Source: Pedobacter quisquiliarum (GTDB lineage Bacteria; Bacteroidota; Bacteroidia; Sphingobacteriales; Sphingobacteriaceae). From it: DNA of 64,000 nt. Position 1 is the first letter of the stretch. The number at the start of each line of letters is the position of its first letter. The DNA lies in the NCBI RefSeq assembly GCF_014642175.1, contig NZ_BMIL01000003.1:1-64000 (forward strand), read 5' to 3'. A program made the translations under genes and the position numbers. The notes beneath the pieces are model-generated. The model made no database searches. It had not been told where the DNA came from and saw only the letters and a list, made by a program, of their open reading frames with translations. Below, one piece after another: positions 15,485-24,247 of this stretch.

Positions 15485-16369
15485 GTGAAGACCGAGATAC
15501 CAGTTTACGACATCAACAACTTCAGGGAATATAAAACCCAGGGGCTTGTGGCGAGTAGATTTGGACACTACGCGAAGGCACACGCGCACCTGCATAGCCC
15601 GCATCGGCATTCCTTTTACCACCTGGTTTTCTTCAGCCAGGGTACCGGGCATCACCACATAGACTTCAAGCAATTTGAGGTAAAACCCTCAAGCATGTAC
15701 TTCATGATTCCAGGACAGGTACATAGCTGGTCCTTTGCGTCTGAACCAGATGGCTATATCATCAACTTCTCTAAGGATTACTTCAGCAACTTCTTAAGTA
15801 ACAACACCTACTTCCATAACTTCTCCGTATTTAGCGGCATTGCCGATCAACAAGTCATCGAAGTAGATGAAGATACTGCTGCTGCCATCGTCGAAAGTTT
15901 TGAAGATATACTCAAAGAGGGTGCTGTAAATGGCCTGTTGCGTGATGATCTGGTTCGCAGCTTGCTGTTACAAATCTTTATCAGAGCCGAACGTGCCTCT
16001 GGCCACAAAATTGAGGTAACTGCAAATTCATACAACCATACGATATTCAGGAATTTCCAGAAGCTGATTGCAGAACATTATACAACCCTCAAACTACCCA
16101 AAGAATATGCAGCCTTACTCTACATCACGCCGAATCACCTAAATGCCTTGTGTAAGGACATCATGGGGGTATCCGCTGGCGAGCTCATTCGGGAACAGGT
16201 TATACTGGAAGCAAAACGACTGCTCATCAACCTGGATTTAAGCATCGCTGAAGTGGCCGATAAACTCAACTTTAGCGATCATTCCTATTTCATCAAGTTC
16301 TTCAAAAAACATGAAGGCATAACACCAGAAAAATTCAGAAAATCAAACATACTGCAACATGGAAAATAA
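15485..16369 (+). CDS. AraC-family transcriptional regulator
   Basis: About 294 residues. The N-terminal half is a cupin-like sensor domain with H-x-H-x-H-S-P-H-R-H-S-F-Y-H-L-V near residue 36 and the P-G-Q-V-H segment near 75. The C-terminal ~100 residues form the double helix-turn-helix AraC domain (H-L-N-A-L-C-K-D near 220; I-A-E-V-A-D-K-L-N-F-S-D-H-S-Y-F-I-K-F-F-K near 255). No ATG starts this frame: GTG at 15485 or TTG at 15479 must be used. TACCTTTG at 15474-15481, a perfect -7 element, overlaps that TTG, so the GTG with a leaderless transcript is preferred. The end overlaps the DUF983 gene by 11 bp. The effector is unknown. Confidence 0.85.
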   Translation: MKTEIPVYDINNFREYKTQGLVASRFGHYAKAHAHLHSPHRHSFYHLVFFSQGTGHHHIDFKQFEVKPSSMYFMIPGQVHSWSFASEPDGYIINFSKDYFSNFLSNNTYFHNFSVFSGIADQQVIEVDEDTAAAIVESFEDILKEGAVNGLLRDDLVRSLLLQIFIRAERASGHKIEVTANSYNHTIFRNFQKLIAEHYTTLKLPKEYAALLYITPNHLNALCKDIMGVSAGELIREQVILEAKRLLINLDLSIAEVADKLNFSDHSYFIKFFKKHEGITPEKFRKSNILQHGK

Positions 16370-16790
16370 CGTAACAAACAACAACATACCCCGCATTTCA
16401 CAATGGTCTGGTTTAGTAAACTGTAAATGTCCAAGATGCCGTGCGGGTGATGTTTTCACTGGCTTTACCTACAGCGTAAAAGGGCAAAAGATGCAGGAAA
16501 TCTGCAAAGCCTGCGGCTTGAAGTTTGAACGTGAACCAGGTTACTTTTACGTTGCCATGTTCGTAAGCTATGCCCTGAACTGCGCCGAAATGATCTCGGT
16601 ATGTGTCGCAGCGTACATCCTCGGTTTGGAGCTTAGCAAGGAAAACATCTGGTACTACGTGGGCCTAATTATCTGTACCTCTCTTGTCTTTGCACCCTTC
16701 AATTATCGTTATTCCCGCATGGTATTGCTTTACTGGCTGTCTCCAGGCCTGCATTATGAACCTGAAAGAATCAAACAATTTAAATCATAA
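16359..16790 (+). CDS. DUF983 family membrane protein with zinc-finger-like motif
   Basis: A 143-residue protein. The N-terminal cytosolic part holds C-K-C-P-R-C-R near residue 24 and C-K-A-C-G-L near 49, two CxxC pairs that probably bind zinc. Two hydrophobic segments follow (about 66-90 and 100-120). The C-x-x-C-R-x-G-x-x-F pattern and the topology identify DUF983, whose function is not known. Its start lies inside the end of the AraC-type gene, so translation is coupled. A terminator about 80 bp downstream ends the unit. Confidence 0.85.
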   Translation: MENNVTNNNIPRISQWSGLVNCKCPRCRAGDVFTGFTYSVKGQKMQEICKACGLKFEREPGYFYVAMFVSYALNCAEMISVCVAAYILGLELSKENIWYYVGLIICTSLVFAPFNYRYSRMVLLYWLSPGLHYEPERIKQFKS

Positions 16791-16872
16791 GTACTTTTAT
16801 ATACAATAATCAATGAATTTCAGGCTGACCGATCAACGCTCGCCTGACACACATGCTTTAACCCTTACTTTA

Positions 16873-16912
16873 TGCCCGATATCAAACATAACGTTCGATA
16901 TCGGGCATTTTT
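16873..16912 (+). terminator. Intrinsic terminator after the DUF983 gene
   Basis: TGCCCGATATC (16873-16883) pairs perfectly with GATATCGGGCA (16897-16907), followed by five T. Confidence 0.88.
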
Positions 16913-16925
16913 ATGAAATACCTAT

Positions 16926-16960
16926 TTTGTAAACTATTGATAATCAATCATATAACTTTG
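16926..16960 (+). promoter_or_regulatory. Promoter of the efflux operon
   Basis: TTTG at 16926-16929, a 23-nt spacer, then TAACTTTG at 16953-16960, matching the Bacteroidota consensus. It ends 37 nt before the adaptor gene. No sigma-54 -24/-12 element was recognised here by eye, although the operon ends with a sigma-54-type activator gene. Confidence 0.65.
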
Positions 16961-16997
16961 GTATTCCGCTTGTAAAAGCCTGTTCAAAATACAAACA

Positions 16998-18248
16998 ATG
17001 GACAGGAGTATCGAAGTAGAGGTATCTGCTACAAAAAAGAGGCGTCGATTAATCATCATTATTGGAGTTCTGCTGGCATTACTATTAACCGTCTGGGTGG
17101 TACGTAGCCTGTTAAAGCCCTCCCTACGTTCCAGCGACATCCTGGTTTCCAAGGTGGAACTTGGTGCCGTTGAAAACACGATCAGCGCATCTGGCGAAGT
17201 GCTCCCAGAATTTGAGGAAATTCTCGCCAGCCCCATCAAGGCATCCATTCAGGAGGTCTTACTAGATCCAGGAAAAAAAGTCGTAAAAGGTCAGTCCATC
17301 CTGCGCCTGGATAAGTCCGCAACCCAGTCTGAATACGAGCGCCTTCAATTTCAAATGGAATCTAAAGCAAACGAGATCAGCAAGCTTCGGCTTACACTGG
17401 AAAAAAGCTTTTACGACATTAAATCCAACAATAGTATCAAAGAATTGCGGATCAGCAACCTTAAAGACAACGTCTCGGCAGCACAGCGCTTATTAAAGGC
17501 CGGCGGCGGCACCAGAGAAGATGTGGAAAAAGCTTCGCTTGATCTAAAGGTCGCACAGCTGGAGAAACAACAGCTGGAAAACGAGATCCGGAGCAAACAG
17601 CAAACCATGAAAATCGAGATCCGCGAAGCGGAAATTGCCCTGGCGATCCAGCAGAATGATCTGCAGGCACTTAAACGTAAACTCGACAAGGCAGAGGTTG
17701 TCGCTTCGCGCGATGGGGTGGTTACCTGGGTAAACAAGAACATCGGCGCCAGCATCAACGAAGGCGAGGCACTGGTTAGAATTGCCAACCTGAGCAGTTT
17801 CAAAGTTGCAGGAAGTATGTCCGATAACATGCTCGACCAGATCTATAATGCCATGCCAGCCATCGTCCGTGTCGGAGAAAGTCACCTGCGCGGAAGTATC
17901 GCCAACATCTCGCCCGCCATCAACAATAACATTGTATCCTTCGAACTAAGACTTGATCAAAAGGACGCAAAGGTACTCCGGCCGAATCAAAAAGTCGACG
18001 TGTTCCTCGTCACACAAACCCGACCCAAGGTCATGCGCGTATCCAACGGTCCAGCATTTAACGGCGCTGGAAGGCAGGACATCTTTGTGCTCAAAGATGG
18101 CGTTGCCGAGCGAAGAACCGTTGAGACTGGCCTCAGTAACTTTGATTATATCGAGATCAAAAATGGGTTGAAGCCAGGGGATGCGGTGATTACAACCGAC
18201 ATGAGCACGTACAAGAATTATCAGAAAATCCCAATCACAAGCAACTAA
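16998..18248 (+). CDS. Periplasmic adaptor (HlyD/MacA-like) of an ABC efflux system
   Basis: A 416-residue membrane-fusion protein. A single transmembrane anchor lies at about residues 15-37 after a short basic cytosolic tail. Then come a lipoyl-like half motif, a long alpha-helical hairpin (about 110-230, rich in Glu, Lys, Gln and Leu), the second half of the lipoyl domain (A-S-R-D-G-V-V-T-W-V near 236) and beta-barrel domains. It should bridge the inner-membrane MacB-like permeases to the TolC-like channel encoded next. It is the first gene of a compact operon with gaps of 3-26 bp. Confidence 0.9.
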   Translation: MDRSIEVEVSATKKRRRLIIIIGVLLALLLTVWVVRSLLKPSLRSSDILVSKVELGAVENTISASGEVLPEFEEILASPIKASIQEVLLDPGKKVVKGQSILRLDKSATQSEYERLQFQMESKANEISKLRLTLEKSFYDIKSNNSIKELRISNLKDNVSAAQRLLKAGGGTREDVEKASLDLKVAQLEKQQLENEIRSKQQTMKIEIREAEIALAIQQNDLQALKRKLDKAEVVASRDGVVTWVNKNIGASINEGEALVRIANLSSFKVAGSMSDNMLDQIYNAMPAIVRVGESHLRGSIANISPAINNNIVSFELRLDQKDAKVLRPNQKVDVFLVTQTRPKVMRVSNGPAFNGAGRQDIFVLKDGVAERRTVETGLSNFDYIEIKNGLKPGDAVITTDMSTYKNYQKIPITSN

Positions 18249-18259
18249 TTCTTTCAGTC

Positions 18260-19711
18260 ATGATCAAGCTACTACTTATTGGTTTAAGCCTGTTTGGGCA
18301 AGCTGCGCGGCCTGGGGAGAATGATACCCTGCGGCTCAGTCTTCCGCAGGTGGTCGAACTTGCAAAAAATAATTCCATCGCGGCAAAGCAGGCCGTTACC
18401 ATCAAGGAAACAAAATACTGGGAGTGGAAAACATTCAAGTCCAACTACCAGCCGCAGCTTGCCTTAAGCGGCATCTTGCCAGGCTACACCAAAACCTATG
18501 TACAGGTGCAGCAGCCAAATGGGTCCATCCTTTTTCAACCGGTGCATAACGATAATTCATCGCTCACGCTCGACTTTAGCCAGAGCATTGCTGCAACGGG
18601 AGGTACAATTTACGGTACGACACAACTGCAGCGCTTCGATGACTTCGACCGCAATAATGTGCTCTACAACGGGATACCTTATGGTATTGGGTATACCCAG
18701 CCTATTCTGCAATTCAATAGCTTAAAATGGGACAAAAAAATAGAGCCACTCAAGTACAATGAAAGCAAACAAGCCTACATTGAAAGCCAGGAGAAAATTG
18801 CCGTCAATGTTACCGACTACTATTTCGACCTGTTACTTGCACAGGCCAATGTGAACATGGCTGAATCCAACCTTGCAAACACCCGGCGGATCTCCGCCAT
18901 TGCCGAAACGAAATTCGAACTGGGCAAGATTACCAAAAACGAGATTCTACAACTCCAGCTCGAAGTACTTAATGCACAGAAGGCACTGGGCAGTGCTAAC
19001 CGCGATGTCGAGATCGCGACCTTAAACCTGGTCAGCTATGCAGGCCTTGATGCCAGCAACAAGATCATCCTCGAAATGCCGGCTGCCAGCAAGAACATCG
19101 ATGTGTCTACAGATCTGGTGCTTAAAGAAGCATTGGAGAACCGTTCTGATGCCATTGCTTTCGTAAGGAAGCTGGCGGAGGCAAAGCGAGATGTGGCAAA
19201 AGCAAGGGGAGAGAATGGGCTAAAAGCAACGCTGCGGGCCAACCTCGGCTTTTCCAATGCCGCAACCAGAATCATGGATGTTTATCGCTCACCAAAGAGC
19301 CAGCAGTCCGTGGAAATTCAGTTGTCCATCCCCGTACTGGATTGGGGCCGTTCCAAATCGCGCACCAAGACCGCGCAGGCAAATGAGCAGTTCATCAGCT
19401 ATTCTGTGCAGCAGGACCAGCAAATCTTTAAACAGCAAATCATCACCGAAGTAACATTATACAACATGATGAAGGAGCAGATCAAGCTGACTGCTGAGGC
19501 AGAACGCATTGCTGTAGAGAAGTACAAGATCGCAAGTGAGCGCTACGTGCTGGGGAATCTAAGCATTACAGACTTGAGTATCGCTTTCCAGGAGAATGAT
19601 CGGGCGAAAAGAGATTATGTAACCTCCATGCGCGACTTCTGGACGGCCTTTTACCAGTTGCGGTACCTGTCGCTATACGATTTCGAGAAAAACCAAAAGA
19701 TTAGCTATTGA
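18260..19711 (+). CDS. TolC-family outer-membrane efflux channel
   Basis: A 483-residue outer-membrane factor. A short hydrophobic signal segment covers residues 1-17. The body is the repeated long coiled-coil pattern of TolC-like proteins, with duplicated halves (around 60-240 and 270-460), including V-A-E-T-K-F-E-L-G-K-I-T-K-N-E-I-L-Q-L near 213 and the equivalent S-E-R-Y-V-L-G-N-L-S-I-T-D-L near 430. It provides the exit duct for the tripartite pump. It starts 11 bp after the adaptor gene. Confidence 0.9.
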   Translation: MIKLLLIGLSLFGQAARPGENDTLRLSLPQVVELAKNNSIAAKQAVTIKETKYWEWKTFKSNYQPQLALSGILPGYTKTYVQVQQPNGSILFQPVHNDNSSLTLDFSQSIAATGGTIYGTTQLQRFDDFDRNNVLYNGIPYGIGYTQPILQFNSLKWDKKIEPLKYNESKQAYIESQEKIAVNVTDYYFDLLLAQANVNMAESNLANTRRISAIAETKFELGKITKNEILQLQLEVLNAQKALGSANRDVEIATLNLVSYAGLDASNKIILEMPAASKNIDVSTDLVLKEALENRSDAIAFVRKLAEAKRDVAKARGENGLKATLRANLGFSNAATRIMDVYRSPKSQQSVEIQLSIPVLDWGRSKSRTKTAQANEQFISYSVQQDQQIFKQQIITEVTLYNMMKEQIKLTAEAERIAVEKYKIASERYVLGNLSITDLSIAFQENDRAKRDYVTSMRDFWTAFYQLRYLSLYDFEKNQKISY

Positions 19712-19737
19712 TCAATACTTATTATTAAATATACATT

Positions 19738-20403
19738 ATGATTCGCTTAGAAAATATTGAAAAGGTCTACCGCACAGATACGGTAGAAACCTTAGCCATC
19801 AACGGCATCAATCTGCACGTGCAAAAAGGAGAATTCCTGTCCATCATGGGGCCTTCCGGCTGCGGCAAGAGTACGCTGCTCAATATCATGGGACTGCTCG
19901 ATGAGCCCTCTAGGGGCCAGATCAAGATTGACAATCAGGACATCAGCCGGTATTCGGATAAGCAAATGGCAAATTTCAGGAATGAGAAACTGGGGTTCAT
20001 CTTTCAGAGCTACCACCTGATCAACGATCTGCAGGTGCTCGATAATGTGGAGCTACCGTTATTATATCGCAACAGCAGCAGCCAAAGCAGAAGAGCGCTT
20101 GCTACAGCGGCCCTGGAAAAAGTTGGCCTGAGTAATCGTACCAAACATTTTCCCACACAGCTCTCTGGTGGGCAGCGACAACGTGTCGCCATAGCCCGGG
20201 CGATCGTAGGCCAGCCGCAAATCATCCTGGCAGATGAGCCAACGGGCAACCTGGACAGTGCCATGGGAAACGAGATTATGGACATCCTGATCAACCTGAA
20301 CAAAAATGAAGGAACCACCATCGTAATGGTTACCCATGATGAAAGTATGGCGCAAAAGACCCACCGTCTGGTACGCCTGTTTGATGGTTCACAAGTACAA
20401 TAA
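19738..20403 (+). CDS. ABC transporter ATP-binding protein (MacB/LolD type)
   Basis: A 221-residue ATPase subunit. Walker A GPSGCGKST is at 38-46, the ABC signature LSGGQRQRVAIARA near 140, Walker B IILADEPTGNLD near 161 and the switch histidine in MVTHD near 198. The sequence type matches MacB/LolD mechanotransmission ATPases, which drive periplasmic shape changes instead of moving substrate through the inner membrane. It works with the two permeases encoded next. Confidence 0.94.
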   Translation: MIRLENIEKVYRTDTVETLAINGINLHVQKGEFLSIMGPSGCGKSTLLNIMGLLDEPSRGQIKIDNQDISRYSDKQMANFRNEKLGFIFQSYHLINDLQVLDNVELPLLYRNSSSQSRRALATAALEKVGLSNRTKHFPTQLSGGQRQRVAIARAIVGQPQIILADEPTGNLDSAMGNEIMDILINLNKNEGTTIVMVTHDESMAQKTHRLVRLFDGSQVQ

Positions 20404-20411
20404 ACCCAGCT

Positions 20412-21650
20412 ATGCTTAAGAACTATTTTAAAATCGCAATCGCTGTACTGAAGCGGAGGAAGTTCTTCACCTTCATCAGCTTATTCGGTATCAGCTTTAC
20501 GCTGACGGTAATTACGGTCGCCGTGGCTTTCCTGAACAAATTCATCAACGAAGATTACCCTGATTACAAGCGGGAAAGATCGCTGTACGTCGGAACAATG
20601 GAGTTAAGAAACTCCAAAGAGGGCTGGTTAAACCGGAGTGATGTCTCGTTTTACTTTCTCGACCACTACGTTTCCAAACTGCAGCGTGTAGAAAAAATGG
20701 CGATCTCCAGTGGGGCACAAGCTTCTAACGCTTTCATCAACAACAAGAAGATCGTGATTGAATACAAGTACACCAACGCCGACTACTGGAATGTGCTCGA
20801 ATATGAATTCCTGGAGGGTAAACCATACGGTGTACAGGATATTGAAAATGCAAACATGGTTGCTGTGATCTCTGAAGAAACCCGGGACGACTACTTCGGA
20901 CCAAATGTTAAGGCCGTAGGCAAGTATATCTCTGCAGACAACATCAACTATAGGGTGATTGGTGTGGTGAAGAACGTTTCCAAAACCTTGTACAATTTCG
21001 CAGGTGATATGTACATACCATACACCGTTTCCAGACAGAAATGGAATGAGGTTGGGTTGTTAGGCAACTGCACCGCTGTATTGCTTGCAAGAACACCAGA
21101 TGATGTACCCCAGCTCAAGCGGGACTTTGATCAGATGATGAGCAAGGTGCCTTTACCCGACAAAGAATTTGACAAAGCATTTTCGAACGCAGATACCTAC
21201 TTCGAAAGTGTTACGCGGCGCATTACGGGAGATGGAGAAAATTCAGGACAAAACAAGGCTATCGGTCTGCTGTTGGCATTATTGACGATATTTCTGTTGC
21301 TGCCAACGATTAATCTGGTGAGTATCAATATCACACGGATCATGGAAAGATCTTCTGAGATCGGCGTTAGAAAGGCTTTTGGTGCCTCTTCCAGCACTTT
21401 GGTCTACCAGTTTATTGTAGAAAACCTGATACTCACCATCATCGGTGGAATCCTTGGATTGCTGCTTTCCTCAATAGCAATATACTTTATTAATCATGCT
21501 GATCTGATCTCCAACATGCGACTGACCTTAAGCCCAGCCGTACTTGCTTACAGCCTCCTGGCCTGCATGCTCTTTGGTCTGCTTTCGGGTGTGTACCCAG
21601 CCTGGCGCATGTCCAGACTCAATGTTGTAAATGCTTTGAAAGCACAATAA
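20412..21650 (+). CDS. MacB-like ABC transporter permease (first)
   Basis: A 412-residue protein with the MacB/FtsX layout: one N-terminal membrane helix (about 20-40), a large periplasmic domain (about 45-280) and three C-terminal helices (about 285-305, 335-360, 375-400). The conserved E-R-S-S-E-I-G-V-R-K-A-F-G-A coupling segment lies just after the second helix and would contact the ATPase. It starts 8 bp after the ATPase gene. With the second permease it probably forms a heterodimer; the substrate is unknown. Confidence 0.9.
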   Translation: MLKNYFKIAIAVLKRRKFFTFISLFGISFTLTVITVAVAFLNKFINEDYPDYKRERSLYVGTMELRNSKEGWLNRSDVSFYFLDHYVSKLQRVEKMAISSGAQASNAFINNKKIVIEYKYTNADYWNVLEYEFLEGKPYGVQDIENANMVAVISEETRDDYFGPNVKAVGKYISADNINYRVIGVVKNVSKTLYNFAGDMYIPYTVSRQKWNEVGLLGNCTAVLLARTPDDVPQLKRDFDQMMSKVPLPDKEFDKAFSNADTYFESVTRRITGDGENSGQNKAIGLLLALLTIFLLLPTINLVSINITRIMERSSEIGVRKAFGASSSTLVYQFIVENLILTIIGGILGLLLSSIAIYFINHADLISNMRLTLSPAVLAYSLLACMLFGLLSGVYPAWRMSRLNVVNALKAQ

Positions 21651-21674
21651 CCCTCATTTTAAAACCTACAAGTC

Positions 21675-22859
21675 ATGTTTAAACATCTCTATAAACTTAT
21701 GTGGAACAAGCGGAAGCAGAACTTCCTCTTACTTTCCGAAATATTAGTATCCTTCCTGGTCATTTTTGCCCTTTTTTCCTTTCTGGTGTATTACTTCCAG
21801 AACTACCAGAAGCCAAAAGGTCTGGACTACGAACGTGTATGGACCGTTTCGTATGATAACAGACAGGTAAGCAAGCAGCTCGACTCTGCCAGATTGTTCT
21901 ATGATGATCTGGAGCGATCACTCAAAGCAATGCCTCAAATCCGCGAAGTTGCATACACCAGCGCCAATTTTCCTTACTCGCAAAGTGTCATGAATACCAA
22001 TGTATCACTCGGCGACAAGGTCATCAATTCCGTAAATCGCTATGTCAGCGGTATTGATTACCATAAAGTCTTACAAATGAATTTGACCGAAGGCAGGTGG
22101 TTTTACCCTGAAGATGCAGCCGCTGCGATTAAACCGATCGTGATCAATGAAACGTTGAAGGCTGAAGCGTTTGGAAAGCAAAGCGCGGTCGGTCGCCTGT
22201 TCGATAATCATGATAAAACCTCCAGACGACGTATTGTCGGCGTTGTCCAGGATGTTAAAGTTGAGGGCGACTATCTGCCATCGGGCAAGGCAATGTACAC
22301 GCCATTAGATACGACAGACATCAAGTGGAACAGCTTCATTCTGCTGAAAGTGACTGAAGCTGCAGATGCAAATTTTGAAGGCAAGTTATACAAGTATCTC
22401 GGTCAGCGCTTCAACAATGAGCGGGTGGAGATTACCTACATGAAGGACCTGCGTACCGCTAAGAATGAAGTTACTTTAATCCCCATGATCATCTTTATGA
22501 TTGTTGCCGGATTCTTGATCATCAACGTTGCGCTCGGCTTGTTTGGCGTACTCTGGTATAACATCAACCGGCGCCGGAGTGAGATTGGATTGCGGAGGGC
22601 TATTGGTGCGAGTAGTACCTCCGTATCCGGTCAACTCGTTTCAGAATCACTAATCCTGGCTACGCTGTCCATTATCGTCGGTTGCTTCTTTGCACTGCAA
22701 TTCCCGTTGCTGCATGTTTTTGACGTTGCGGCAAACGTCTACCTCTACGCAATCCTGCTGACGGTGCTTTTTATCTACCTGTTAGTCATCGCTTGTTCTG
22801 TTTACCCCGGCAAACAGGCTGCAGCAATACACCCTGCCACTGCTTTACATGAAGAATAA
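21675..22859 (+). CDS. MacB-like ABC transporter permease (second)
   Basis: A 394-residue paralogue of the preceding permease with the same topology (helix near 20-42, periplasmic domain, three helices from about 272 on) and the coupling segment R-R-S-E-I-G-L-R-R-A-I-G-A near 305. Overall similarity to the first permease is limited outside the C-terminal part, which suggests two distinct halves of one transporter. It starts 24 bp after its neighbour. Confidence 0.9.
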   Translation: MFKHLYKLMWNKRKQNFLLLSEILVSFLVIFALFSFLVYYFQNYQKPKGLDYERVWTVSYDNRQVSKQLDSARLFYDDLERSLKAMPQIREVAYTSANFPYSQSVMNTNVSLGDKVINSVNRYVSGIDYHKVLQMNLTEGRWFYPEDAAAAIKPIVINETLKAEAFGKQSAVGRLFDNHDKTSRRRIVGVVQDVKVEGDYLPSGKAMYTPLDTTDIKWNSFILLKVTEAADANFEGKLYKYLGQRFNNERVEITYMKDLRTAKNEVTLIPMIIFMIVAGFLIINVALGLFGVLWYNINRRRSEIGLRRAIGASSTSVSGQLVSESLILATLSIIVGCFFALQFPLLHVFDVAANVYLYAILLTVLFIYLLVIACSVYPGKQAAAIHPATALHEE

Positions 22860-22876
22860 ATCTATACTTTTATAAC

Positions 22877-24244
22877 ATGATACTGATCGTAGATGATGAT
22901 ATTGCGGTAAGAACCTCCTTATCCCTGCTGCTAAAAACAGCAGGGTACAGCGTGTGCACTGCTGATCATGCGGAAAGGGCTTACGAGATGATCGTAAATG
23001 AAACGCCGCAGCTGGTCATCCTGGACCTGAACTTTTCTAATGATACCTCCGGAAAGGAGGGCATCATGCTGCTCGAGAAAGTACGTCAGGTAAACGCCCG
23101 CGTGCCGATCATGCTGATTACGGGCTGGGCGAGCATAGAACTTGCGGTGCAGGGCATGAAACTCGGTGCGGACGATTTCCTGAACAAACCCTGGAGCAAC
23201 GAGCATGTACTGCAATCTGTAGAAACCCTTCTGACGCTGAGAACTGCACGAACAGTATCAAAGACCAGAAAAGATCTGGATCGTAAATACAATTTCAGGC
23301 AGATCATCGGTGAAGATGCAGGCCTGCTCGATATCCTGGAAACCGTCGGCCGTGTGGCTTCAACAAACGCTTCCGTGTTAATCACGGGCGAAAGTGGAAC
23401 CGGAAAAGAACTTATCGCGGAAGCCATTCACCTGAACAGCAATCGAGCGTCAAAGCCCTTCGTCAAAGTAAATCTGGGTGGTATTTCCTCATCCTTGTTC
23501 GAAAGTGAAATGTTCGGACATGTGCGCGGTGCTTTTACAGATGCCCGCATAGACCGGATGGGAAGATTTGAGATGGCCAATAAAGGTACCATCTTTCTAG
23601 ACGAAATCGGTGACCTTGAAGCAAGCAGCCAGGTGAAATTGCTCCGCGTTTTACAGGATCGTACTTATGAAGTCCTTGGTAGCAGCCGTACCAAAACCGT
23701 CGACACGCGTGTGGTTTGTGCCACCAACAAAGACCTGAACCAGATGGTCAGCGCAGGACTTTTCCGCGAGGATTTGCTCTACCGTATAAATCTGATCAAC
23801 ATACATCTGCCTGCGCTTAGGGACCGAAAGGATGACATTCCACTCTTGGTAAATTTCTTCATAGACAACTTGAAAGAGATCTACAACCGCCCTTTACTTC
23901 AGGTGCCAGCCCAAACGATGCGCTGGCTTAAGGAACTTCCACTACCAGGTAACATCAGGCAGCTGAAAAATCTTGTGGAGCGAACCGTGCTGATTAGTCT
24001 CCGTGACGAGCTGAAGGTGGAAGATTTCAAATCGCAGCTACATCCTGCGCCAAAGGAAAACAGGAACAGTCTGCCTGAGGTCGGCGTCATGACCTTAGAT
24101 CAGGTTGAAGCGGAAATGGTGAAACAAGCCATGAAATACCACAACAACAGGATTACCCGAGCCGCCGCATCACTTGGCATCACCAGAAATGCCCTGTACC
24201 GCCGACTGGAAAAGTATCAGATTCCTTACGATGAAAGCGAATAG
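22877..24244 (+). CDS. Sigma-54-type response regulator (NtrC family)
   Basis: A 455-residue activator. The receiver domain has D-D-D near residue 5, the phosphorylated Asp at 50 (VILDLNF) and Lys in LNKPW near 105. The AAA+ domain has Walker A GESGTGKE near 171, a loop reading GAFTDA (218-223) where classic enhancer-binding proteins have GAFTGA, and F-L-D-E-I-G-D near 238. The C-terminal Fis-type helix-turn-helix is near 430 (I-T-R-A-A-A-S-L-G-I-T-R-N-A-L-Y-R-R-L). It is co-transcribed with the transporter and its kinase and probably controls this operon. The GAFTDA change may affect contact with sigma-54. Confidence 0.93.
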   Translation: MILIVDDDIAVRTSLSLLLKTAGYSVCTADHAERAYEMIVNETPQLVILDLNFSNDTSGKEGIMLLEKVRQVNARVPIMLITGWASIELAVQGMKLGADDFLNKPWSNEHVLQSVETLLTLRTARTVSKTRKDLDRKYNFRQIIGEDAGLLDILETVGRVASTNASVLITGESGTGKELIAEAIHLNSNRASKPFVKVNLGGISSSLFESEMFGHVRGAFTDARIDRMGRFEMANKGTIFLDEIGDLEASSQVKLLRVLQDRTYEVLGSSRTKTVDTRVVCATNKDLNQMVSAGLFREDLLYRINLINIHLPALRDRKDDIPLLVNFFIDNLKEIYNRPLLQVPAQTMRWLKELPLPGNIRQLKNLVERTVLISLRDELKVEDFKSQLHPAPKENRNSLPEVGVMTLDQVEAEMVKQAMKYHNNRITRAAASLGITRNALYRRLEKYQIPYDESE

Positions 24245-24247
24245 GGA

